A DNA stretch of 64,000 bases from Micromonospora antibiotica. Its GTDB lineage: Bacteria; Actinomycetota; Actinomycetes; Mycobacteriales; Micromonosporaceae. Of the stretch, positions 8,792 to 15,631 are shown piece after piece; position 1 is the first letter of the stretch; each line of letters begins with the position of its first letter. Location: assembly GCF_017599305.1 (NCBI RefSeq), contig NZ_JAGFWR010000002.1:186001-250000 (forward strand), given 5' to 3'. Position numbers and translations under genes: made by a program. The notes beneath the pieces are model-generated. The model saw nothing but the letters and a program-made list of their open reading frames with translations. It was not told the DNA's origin and did no database searches.

Positions 8792-9980
8792 CGAGGTGTT
8801 GCCGGTGGGTCGGCGGGTGGCGTACTGGCGGGGGCGGCGCAACCTGTCGCAGCAGGTGTTCGCCGACCGGCTGGGCAAGTCGAAGAGCTGGGTGGACAAG
8901 GTGGAGCGGGGTGTCCGCACCCTGGACAAGATGTCGACGCTCCAGGAGATCGCCGCCGTGCTGCGGATCGATCCGGCGGTGCTGCTCGGTCGGGACGTAC
9001 AGCCGGCCGAGGTGACCGGGCGAGCGGCGGACGTCGCGCGGATCCGGGTGGCCCTGTCCCGGTACGACATTCCCCTGGCCCGACCGACGGGCGGGCGGCC
9101 GGTGCCGCCCGTCGGCCAGGCGGCAAGGCAGGTCGCCCACGCCTGGACGACCTTCCAGCATGCCCGGTACCCCGACCTGGCAGCTCTGCTGCCTGAGCTG
9201 CTGGCCGACGTCGAGCGCAGCCACGCGGCGGATCCGGCGGGTCGGGCGGCACTTGTGGAGACATACCGGATCACCGCATCGCTGCTTGTCAAACTGGCCG
9301 TACCGGACCTGGCCTGGCTGGCGGTGGACCGGGCGATGAGCGCCGCCGCCGGTGACCCGGCCCTGGTCGCCGCCGCAGCGGTGCAGCTCGGCCAGGTGCT
9401 GCGCGCCTCCGATCAGGCCCGGGTCGCGAAGTCGGCCATGTTGGCTGCCGCGTACCGGATCGCCCCGCCGGAGATCGAGGGCGGCGCACCTGCGGAGCTG
9501 TCGCTGTGCGGCACGCTGCTCCTCCAGGCGGCCATGGCTGCCGCCAGCCACGGGGACGACGCGGCGGCGGTCGACCTGCTCGACGAGGCCGCCGCCCTGG
9601 CCGCCCCCGTCGGCGACGGGCAGGACCACCACCGGACCGGCTTCGGGCCGACCGCGGTGGCGGTGGCGCGAGCCGCCGCCGCTATCGAACTGGGCGACAC
9701 CCACGGCGCGGTGACCCGGCACAAGGAGGTCACCCGGTGCGACGGCTGGCGGTGGCTACCCGTCGAGCACCGCGCCGCGCACCTGGTCGACGCGGCCCGC
9801 GCCTACCTCCAGGGTGCGGACCCGGTCAGCGCCGGCCGGGTCCTGGTCGACGCGGACCGGATCGCCCCCGCCGAGATCCGCCACCGGCCGGCGGGCCGGG
9901 ACGTGCTCGCCCGGGTCGCCCGGGAGCCCGCCGCCCCGGCGAGCCTCGTCCGCCTCGCCGCCACCCTCGGCGCGGGCTGA
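8781..9980 (+). CDS. XRE-family regulator with helical-repeat C-terminal domain
   Basis: A 399-aa protein. The N-terminal helix-turn-helix covers about residues 10-70 (RVAYWRGRRNLSQQVFADRL, then SKSWVDKVERGVRTLDK). The rest is an all-helical Ala-rich region with TPR-like periodicity (for example DLAWLAVDRAMSAA and AAVDLLDEAAALA). GTG 8781 is the start, because the HTH begins immediately after it and it overlaps the small upstream gene. It resembles the helical-repeat XRE proteins of actinomycetes whose regulated genes are often adjacent and small. It has the same two-part plan as the gene at 7198. Confidence 0.82.
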   Translation: MDSSEVLPVGRRVAYWRGRRNLSQQVFADRLGKSKSWVDKVERGVRTLDKMSTLQEIAAVLRIDPAVLLGRDVQPAEVTGRAADVARIRVALSRYDIPLARPTGGRPVPPVGQAARQVAHAWTTFQHARYPDLAALLPELLADVERSHAADPAGRAALVETYRITASLLVKLAVPDLAWLAVDRAMSAAAGDPALVAAAAVQLGQVLRASDQARVAKSAMLAAAYRIAPPEIEGGAPAELSLCGTLLLQAAMAAASHGDDAAAVDLLDEAAALAAPVGDGQDHHRTGFGPTAVAVARAAAAIELGDTHGAVTRHKEVTRCDGWRWLPVEHRAAHLVDAARAYLQGADPVSAGRVLVDADRIAPAEIRHRPAGRDVLARVAREPAAPASLVRLAATLGAG

Positions 9981-10043
9981 GGAAGACCTCCCAGCAGGAG
10001 CGTGCGGGCCCTGGACAGCACCTCTCCCCCAGCCCCAAGCGCA

Positions 10044-10073
10044 TTGACAGTCGTGTGTGGGCGGGGTTACGGT
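10044..10073 (+). promoter_or_regulatory. Sigma-70-type promoter of pectinesterase 1
   Basis: A perfect -35 hexamer TTGACA (10044-10049) is followed after 18 bp by TACGGT (10068-10073). The expected transcription start falls at about 10080, directly at the palindromic operator. The same layout occurs at the PL9 gene. Confidence 0.65.
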
Positions 10074-10080
10074 GCGGCAG

Positions 10081-10092
10081 GAAAGCGCTTTC
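10081..10092. promoter_or_regulatory. LacI-type palindromic operator GAAAGCGCTTTC (site 1)
   Basis: A perfect 12-bp palindrome with the central CG step typical of LacI-family operators. It overlaps the predicted transcription start of pectinesterase 1, a position suited to repression. The identical 12-mer stands at 15479-15490 before the PL9 pectate lyase. Confidence 0.7.
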
Positions 10093-10138
10093 ACGCACCG
10101 TTGCCCGCCTCCACCCCGTCCCCGGAGGTTCATCCGCC

Positions 10139-11860
10139 ATGCGCAGAAACCGCCGCCCGCTCGCCGTCGCCGTCGCGGCGCTCGCCACCGCGCTGCTCTG
10201 CCTCACCCCGCTCGGCGGTGCGCAGGTCGCCCACGCCGCCACCCTGTTCGGCGACGACTTCACCGACGGCGACCTCGCCGGCTGGTCGAGGTCCGGCGGC
10301 ACCTGGTCGGTGGCCGCCGACGACAGCCCGGCGTTGCAGCAGGCCAGGGCCGACACCGGCGACGCCCGGCTGTTCGCCGGCAGCGCGTCGTGGTCCGACC
10401 AGGTCGTGCAGGCCCGGGTGAAGCCGCTGGCCCTGCCCGGCAACGGCATGGTCGCGCTGCTGGCCCGCGCCAGCGGCGCGACCAGCTACTACCGGCTCGC
10501 CCTGTCGGCCGGCGATCAGGTCCGGCTGGAGGCGGTACGCAGCGGCCGGGTCACCCCGTTGGGCACGGTGTCCCACCCGGTGACGGCGGGCGGCTGGCAC
10601 ACCCTGCGGATCGAGGTCGCCGGGACGGTGGTAAGCGGCTGGGTCGACGGCGTCGCGGTCGGCACCGGCACCGGCACCCTGACCTCGACCGGCCGGATCG
10701 GCGTGCAGACCGGCAACGCCACCGCCCGCTTCGACGACGTGCTGGTGACCCGGGGCGAACCCGCCCCGACCAGTGCGCCACCGAGCCCCACGACCACCCC
10801 GACCGGCGCGACGCCGGCCCCCGGCGGCACCCCCACCACCACCCCGTCGGACACCCCGCCGCCCACCGGCCCGACGCCCACGCCCACCGGGCCGGCCGAG
10901 GGGTCCTCGGTGGTCGCCCGGGACGGCAGCGGGGACTTCACCAGCGTGCAGGCGGCGGTGGACGCGGTGCCGGTGGGCAACGCGAGCCGGTACACCATCA
11001 CCATCCGGCCGGGCACCTACCGGGAGACGGTGACGGTCCCGGCGGCCAAGCCGTACGTGTCGTTCGTCGGGTCGACCGGGGACGCCCGGGACGTGGTGAT
11101 CGTCTATGACAACGCCTCGGGCACCCCGAAGCCGGGCGGTGGCACGTACGGCACGTCGGGCAGTGCCTCGGTGACCATCGACGGCAACGACTTCACCGCC
11201 CGGCACCTGACCTTCGCCAACGACTTCGACGAGGCGGCGCACGACTACAGCGCCGAGCAGGCGGTGGCCGTGCTGACCCGGGCCGACCGGCTGGTCTTCG
11301 ACGACGTGCGGTTCCTCGGCAACCAGGACACGCTCTACCACAACAGCGCCTCCGTCGACGCTGTCGGCCGGGCGTACTTCCGGGACTGCTACGTCGAGGG
11401 TGACGTCGACTTCGTCTTCGGCCGGGGCACCGGGGTCTTCGACCGCTGCGAGATCCGATCGCTCAGCCGGGGCTCGACGAGCAACAACGGGTACGTCACC
11501 GCACCGTCCACCATGATCGGCAACCCGTACGGGCTGCTCTTCACCGACTGCACGCTGACCACCGACTCGGCGGCGGCGCAGAGCGTGCACCTGGGCCGGC
11601 CGTGGCACCCGAGCGGGGACGTCAACGCGATCGGGCAGGTGGTGTTCCGCGACAGCGTGCTCGGTGCGCACGTGAAGGACTCCCCGTGGAGCGACATGTC
11701 CGGCTTCTCCTGGCGTGACGCCCGGTTCTTCGAGTACCGCAACGACGGTCCCGGGTCGACGGTCACCGTCGACCGGCCACAGTTGACCGACGCGCAGGCG
11801 TCGACCTACACCCCGCAGCGGTACCTGGCCGGCACGGACGGCTGGAACCCGGTCCCCTGA
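10139..11860 (+). CDS. Secreted pectinesterase (CE8) with an N-terminal unassigned beta-sandwich module
   Basis: A 573-aa exported enzyme that removes methyl esters from homogalacturonan. Residues 1-32 are a signal peptide ending AHA-A. Residues ~34-205 form a module (DDFTDGDLAGWSRSGGTW ... FDDVLV) that also opens the PL9 protein at 13603; it looks like a concanavalin-type carbohydrate-binding fold. A Pro/Thr linker follows (~208-255). The C-terminal half is a pectin methylesterase parallel beta-helix with the two catalytic aspartates in NQDTLY (D397) and GDVDFVFG (D424), and the conserved HLGRPWHP near the end. ATG 10139 follows CGGAGG. It is regulated by the palindrome at 10081 (inference). 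Confidence 0.92.
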   Translation: MRRNRRPLAVAVAALATALLCLTPLGGAQVAHAATLFGDDFTDGDLAGWSRSGGTWSVAADDSPALQQARADTGDARLFAGSASWSDQVVQARVKPLALPGNGMVALLARASGATSYYRLALSAGDQVRLEAVRSGRVTPLGTVSHPVTAGGWHTLRIEVAGTVVSGWVDGVAVGTGTGTLTSTGRIGVQTGNATARFDDVLVTRGEPAPTSAPPSPTTTPTGATPAPGGTPTTTPSDTPPPTGPTPTPTGPAEGSSVVARDGSGDFTSVQAAVDAVPVGNASRYTITIRPGTYRETVTVPAAKPYVSFVGSTGDARDVVIVYDNASGTPKPGGGTYGTSGSASVTIDGNDFTARHLTFANDFDEAAHDYSAEQAVAVLTRADRLVFDDVRFLGNQDTLYHNSASVDAVGRAYFRDCYVEGDVDFVFGRGTGVFDRCEIRSLSRGSTSNNGYVTAPSTMIGNPYGLLFTDCTLTTDSAAAQSVHLGRPWHPSGDVNAIGQVVFRDSVLGAHVKDSPWSDMSGFSWRDARFFEYRNDGPGSTVTVDRPQLTDAQASTYTPQRYLAGTDGWNPVP

Positions 11861-12024
11861 CGGCGGCCCCTCCCCGCGACCCGCCCCGCTGCCCGACGGC
11901 ACCGCCCGCCCGGTCCCGTAGGGCCGCCGGTCAGGAGGTGGTCGGCTACGACCGCAACGTCGACCGGGTGCGCCGCCCGACCCCACCCCTGCCGGGCGGC
12001 GCACCTACGCGCAGGCATTTACAT

Positions 12025-12037
12025 TTAATAAAGTTAA
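12025..12037. promoter_or_regulatory. AT-rich dyad-like element upstream of the chitinase
   Basis: TTAATAAAGTTAA stands in an AT-rich island (about 12017-12042) within otherwise GC-rich DNA, 37-49 bases before the chitinase start. The TTAA half-sites suggest a protein-binding site. Short AT-rich elements of this kind recur, in my recollection, before CAZyme genes in this family of actinomycetes, but I cannot name the regulator. Confidence 0.4.
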
Positions 12038-12073
12038 CTGCTAGCCTCCCCGCCATCGACGAGGAGGTATGCC

Positions 12074-13471
12074 ATGCGACTTCGACCGGGGACGACGGCC
12101 ATCCTGGCCGGGGCGGTGGTGCTCGCCGCCGCACTGCCCACCGCGAACGGCTTCGCCGCGCCGACCACGGCAACGGGCAACGCCGCCACCATGGCGGCCT
12201 GCTCCGCACCGGCCTGGTCCGAGGGCGTCACCTACCCGGCCGGCACCCGGGTCAGCTACCTCGGCCGCCTCTACGAGTCGCTGGTGACCCACACCCCGCC
12301 GGCCGGTGCCGGCTGGAACCCGGCCGCCGTCCCGGCGCTCTGGCGTGACCTGGGCGTCTGCACCGGCACCCCCTCCCCCACCGCGTCGCCGACACCCACC
12401 GCCACGCCCACCCGCCCACCCACCCCGACACCCACGCCGAGCGTCACGCCCACCCGTCCTCCGACACCCACGCCCACCGCCACCCCCGGCACGTCGACAC
12501 CGCCGCCCGACGGCACGGGCTGTGCGCTGAAGCCCCGGCCGACCGGCAAGGTGCTCCAGGGCTACTGGGAGAACTGGGACGGCGCGGCCAACGGTGTCCA
12601 CCCGCCGCTGGGCTGGATCCCGATCACCGACCCCCGGATCACCGGGCACGGCTACAACGTGGTCACCGCCGCCTTCCCGGTGATCCGCGCCGACGGCACG
12701 GTGCTCTGGGAGGACGGCATGGACGCCACCGTCCGGGTGCCCACCCCGACCGAGATGTGCCAGGCCAAGGCCGCCGGGCTGACCGTGCTGCTGTCGATCG
12801 GCGGCGCCACCGCCGGCATCGACCTCGGCTCGGCCGCCGTCGCCGACCGGTTCGTCGCCACCGTCGTGCCGATCCTCAAGCGGTACCACTTCGACGGCAT
12901 CGACATCGACATCGAGACCGGGCTGACCGGCAGCGGCGACATCACCCGGCCGTCCACCTCGCAGGCCAACCTGATCCGCATCATCGACGGCGTGCTGGCC
13001 CAGATGCCGGCCGGCTTCGGCCTGACCATGGCACCGGAGACCGCGTACGTCACCGGCGGCAGCGTCACCTACGGCTCCATCTGGGGCGCGTACCTGCCGG
13101 TCATCAAGCGGTACGTCGACAACGGGCGGCTCTGGTGGCTCAACATGCAGTACTACAACGGCAGCATGTACGGCTGCGCCGGTGACTCGTACCCCGCGGG
13201 GACGGTTGCCGGCTTCACCGCCCAGACCGACTGCCTCAACGCCGGCCTGGTCATCCAGGGCACCACCATCCGCGTCCCGTACGACAAGCAGGTCCCCGGC
13301 CTGCCCGCGCAGCCCGGCGCCGGCGGCGGCTACCTCGCGCCGGCCTCGGTGGCGCAGGCGTGGAACACCTACCGGGGTGGCCTGAAGGGGCTGATGACCT
13401 GGTCGGTGAACTGGGACGGGTCCAAGGGCTGGACGTTCGGCGACAACGTCCGCAGCCTCCAGGGCCGCTGA
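12074..13471 (+). CDS. Secreted GH18 chitinase with N-terminal chitin-binding module
   Basis: A 465-aa enzyme. Residues 1-~30 are a signal peptide. Residues ~40-95 (SAPAWSEGVTYPAGTRVSY, ending LWRDLGVC) match the CBM5/12 chitin-binding fold. A Pro/Thr linker follows (~97-145). The GH18 barrel begins at GKVLQGYWENW and contains the family signature DGIDIDIE at 274-281, with E281 as the acid/base; SIGGATAG and MQYYNGSMYG are also family-like. It should hydrolyse chitin outside the cell. ATG 12074 follows GAGGAGG (12061-12067). It ends in front of two perfect hairpins shared with the converging PL9 gene. Confidence 0.94.
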   Translation: MRLRPGTTAILAGAVVLAAALPTANGFAAPTTATGNAATMAACSAPAWSEGVTYPAGTRVSYLGRLYESLVTHTPPAGAGWNPAAVPALWRDLGVCTGTPSPTASPTPTATPTRPPTPTPTPSVTPTRPPTPTPTATPGTSTPPPDGTGCALKPRPTGKVLQGYWENWDGAANGVHPPLGWIPITDPRITGHGYNVVTAAFPVIRADGTVLWEDGMDATVRVPTPTEMCQAKAAGLTVLLSIGGATAGIDLGSAAVADRFVATVVPILKRYHFDGIDIDIETGLTGSGDITRPSTSQANLIRIIDGVLAQMPAGFGLTMAPETAYVTGGSVTYGSIWGAYLPVIKRYVDNGRLWWLNMQYYNGSMYGCAGDSYPAGTVAGFTAQTDCLNAGLVIQGTTIRVPYDKQVPGLPAQPGAGGGYLAPASVAQAWNTYRGGLKGLMTWSVNWDGSKGWTFGDNVRSLQGR

Positions 13472-13501
13472 GTCCCCGTCGGGCGACGCCGCGCCGCCCG
13501 G

Positions 13502-13530
13502 CCGGCCCCGACCACACCGGTCGGGGCCGG
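13502..13530. terminator. Perfect hairpin 1 between chitinase and PL9
   Basis: A 12-bp perfect stem (13502-13513 with 13519-13530) and a 5-base loop, 31 bases past the chitinase stop. There is no U-tract, as is usual for actinomycete terminators. Confidence 0.7.
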
Positions 13531-13554
13531 CGGGCCGGTCCGCCCGGACGGGTC

Positions 13555-13590
13555 GGTCGTGCTCCCGCCGGTGCGGGCGGGAGCACGACC
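13555..13590. terminator. Perfect hairpin 2 between chitinase and PL9
   Basis: A 15-bp perfect stem (13555-13569 with 13576-13590) and a 6-base loop, ending 13 bases from the PL9 stop codon. With hairpin 1 it makes a tandem bidirectional terminator between converging genes. Confidence 0.75.
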
Positions 13591-13602
13591 GGGTCGGGTG
13601 GC

Positions 13603-15435
13603 TCAGAGCCGGGCACCCACGTCGACACCGTTGGCCGGGCGCAGGAAGTTCGACCGCGGGATGGACCCGTCGGCGGCCCGGGGACCGGTGATCGTGGTCG
13701 GGTCGGTGCTGACCAGTGGCCAGTCGCCGCCGAGGTTCCAGGAGTTGTCAGCCCCGGTCGAGGAGCCGGGCGACACGTCGGGGGTGTTGCCGACCGCCAG
13801 GTTACGGTGCAGTTGGGAGGTGGAACGGGACACGTCGAAGCCGGCCTTACCGTTGCGCCACGCGGTGTTGCGGTCGAACAACAGCGTGCCGGGGTTGCCG
13901 TTGTCGATGAAGCCGCCCGCCGAGTTGCCCCAGGCCATGCTGTTGCGGGTGACGTGGTCGACGGCGGGGCGCGGGTCGTTGCCGCCGCCGTGCTTGAAGC
14001 CGTTGCCGTCTCCTGCGTAGTCGGGCAGGTTCCAGTAGTTGTAGCCGTTGTCGTAGGCGACGCTGTCCTCGATCAGGATCGGCGACTGGAACAGCCAGGC
14101 GTCGAACCCGTCGTCGGAGTTGCGCCACAGCCGCGCACCGCTCACCCGGTTGTCGAGGCCCGAGCCCTCCTTGATGGCCAGCCCGTCGGCGCTCTCGCCG
14201 TTCTTGCGGGGGTCCCGGTTGCCGTAACTGTCCAGGTTGATGATCCGGTTGCCGCTGGACGCGCCCTGCAGGTGCAGCCCGGACTCGTAGTTGTCCCGGG
14301 TGACCAGGCGCTCGTACCTGCCGTAGTTGGTGTCGACGCCGAAGATGCCGTACGGGCCATGGACGATCTCCAGGCCGACGAACCGCCACCAGTCGGCCTC
14401 GACGTGCAGCGCGCCCCGGTCGGCCCGGGGGATGCTGGAACCCACCGCGCCCGGCGTGTACGGCATGTTCTCACCGTCGATGACCACCTTCTCACCCTGG
14501 TAGTTCGTCAGGGTGATCGGTTGGGACGACGTACCGTCCTTGAGGATCTTGATGGTGCTGGTCGGCGCGTAGGTGCCGCCGCGTACCGCGATGGTGGTGC
14601 CGGGCTCGGCCAGGTCGTGCGCGCGCTGGATGGTGCGCAACGGCCGGGCCAGCGTCCCGGGGTTGGCGTCGTCACCGTCGGTGGCGACCACCAGCACCAC
14701 GGTCCCGGGCGGCGGGGTCGACGGCGGCGGGGTGGTGGCCGGCGGGGTCACCGGGGGTGTGGTCGGGCTCGGCGGCGGGGTGTGGGTGGGGGCCGGCGGG
14801 GTGGTCGGCGGGACGTCGTTGTCCCTGACCAGGACGTCGTCGAAGGACGCCGACGCGGACGCGGTCTGCAGCCCGATCCGGCCGGCTCCGCTCAGCGAGC
14901 TGGTGACCTCGCCGACGAAGACCCCGTCGACCCGGCCCCGCACGGTGCTGCCGACGACCTCGACGACGAGGGTGTGCCAGGTGCCGGTGGTCACGGGGTG
15001 GACGATGCCGGCCAGCACGGTGACCGCGCCGCCGTTCACCGCCTGCAACTGCACCTGGTTGCCGGGCAGCAGCGCCAGCCGGTAGTAGCGCGTCGACCCG
15101 GACGCGCGGGCCAGCAGGCCGACCTGGCCGCCGGTGCCGAGGCTGAGCGGTTTCACCCTGGCCTGGACGAGGTAGTCGGTCCAGCCGCTGCTGCCGGCGA
15201 AGAGCCGGGCGTTCTCGCTGCCGGCGTTGGACTGGCGGACGGCCGGGGAGCCGTCGGTGACGACCGTCCAGGTGCCACCCGACTTCGACCAGCCGACGGT
15301 GTCGCCGTCGGTGAAGTCGTCGCTGAACGCGGTGGCGGCGGAGGCGGTGGTGACCGGTCCGACCAGGAGGGCGACCACGGGCACGAGCACCGCGGCGAGC
15401 AGCAGGGCCAGCCGACGCTGGCGGGACGGTCGCAT
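13603..15435 (-). CDS. Secreted pectate lyase, PL9 family, with the same N-terminal module as pectinesterase 1
   Basis: A 610-aa exported protein. A signal peptide (MRPSRQRRLALLLAAVLVPV..., cut near TASA-A) leads into a ~170-residue module (DDFTDGDTVGWSKSGGTW to FDDVLV) about 60% identical by eye to that of pectinesterase 1. After a Pro/Thr linker comes a right-handed beta-helix beginning VATDGDDANPGTLARPLRTI. Segments such as NRDPRKNGESADGLAIKEGS and NSDDGFDAWLF match the PL9 (PelL/PelX-type) family, whose calcium-binding aspartates sit in this area. It cleaves pectate by beta-elimination. ATG 15435 follows GGAGGTACGCCTC on the minus strand. Confidence 0.88.
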   Translation of the reverse strand: MRPSRQRRLALLLAAVLVPVVALLVGPVTTASAATAFSDDFTDGDTVGWSKSGGTWTVVTDGSPAVRQSNAGSENARLFAGSSGWTDYLVQARVKPLSLGTGGQVGLLARASGSTRYYRLALLPGNQVQLQAVNGGAVTVLAGIVHPVTTGTWHTLVVEVVGSTVRGRVDGVFVGEVTSSLSGAGRIGLQTASASASFDDVLVRDNDVPPTTPPAPTHTPPPSPTTPPVTPPATTPPPSTPPPGTVVLVVATDGDDANPGTLARPLRTIQRAHDLAEPGTTIAVRGGTYAPTSTIKILKDGTSSQPITLTNYQGEKVVIDGENMPYTPGAVGSSIPRADRGALHVEADWWRFVGLEIVHGPYGIFGVDTNYGRYERLVTRDNYESGLHLQGASSGNRIINLDSYGNRDPRKNGESADGLAIKEGSGLDNRVSGARLWRNSDDGFDAWLFQSPILIEDSVAYDNGYNYWNLPDYAGDGNGFKHGGGNDPRPAVDHVTRNSMAWGNSAGGFIDNGNPGTLLFDRNTAWRNGKAGFDVSRSTSQLHRNLAVGNTPDVSPGSSTGADNSWNLGGDWPLVSTDPTTITGPRAADGSIPRSNFLRPANGVDVGARL

Positions 15436-15478
15436 GAGGCGTACCTCCGACGGTGGGCGGACGGGGCGGCGGCTCAGA

Positions 15479-15490
15479 GAAAGCGCTTTC
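15479..15490. promoter_or_regulatory. LacI-type palindromic operator GAAAGCGCTTTC (site 2)
   Basis: Identical to the site at 10081. It lies 4 bp downstream of the PL9 -10 hexamer and 44 bp before the start codon, so it should cover the transcription start. Confidence 0.7.
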
Positions 15491-15494
15491 CCGG

Positions 15495-15524
15495 ACGATA
15501 CGAGCACGCATCGACATTCGTCAA
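15495..15524 (-). promoter_or_regulatory. Sigma-70-type promoter of the PL9 gene
   Basis: On the minus strand TTGACG (15524-15519) and TATCGT (15500-15495) are separated by 18 bp. Spacing and operator position mirror the pectinesterase 1 promoter. Confidence 0.6.
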
Positions 15525-15582
15525 ACTGAGATGCCCGCCCCCACCGCCATCGACGCCGCGCCGGTGCCCCGGCACCGACGGC

Positions 15583-15619
15583 GCGGCGGCCGACCCCCGG
15601 GAAGGGGACCGGCCGCCGC
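15583..15619. terminator. Hairpin downstream of the alpha-amylase gene
   Basis: A 10-bp perfect stem (15583-15592 with 15610-15619) whose 17-base loop holds a second C4/G4 pairing. It lies 13 bases past the amylase stop codon on the minus strand. Confidence 0.55.
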
Positions 15620-15631
15620 ACCCGCCCGGCG

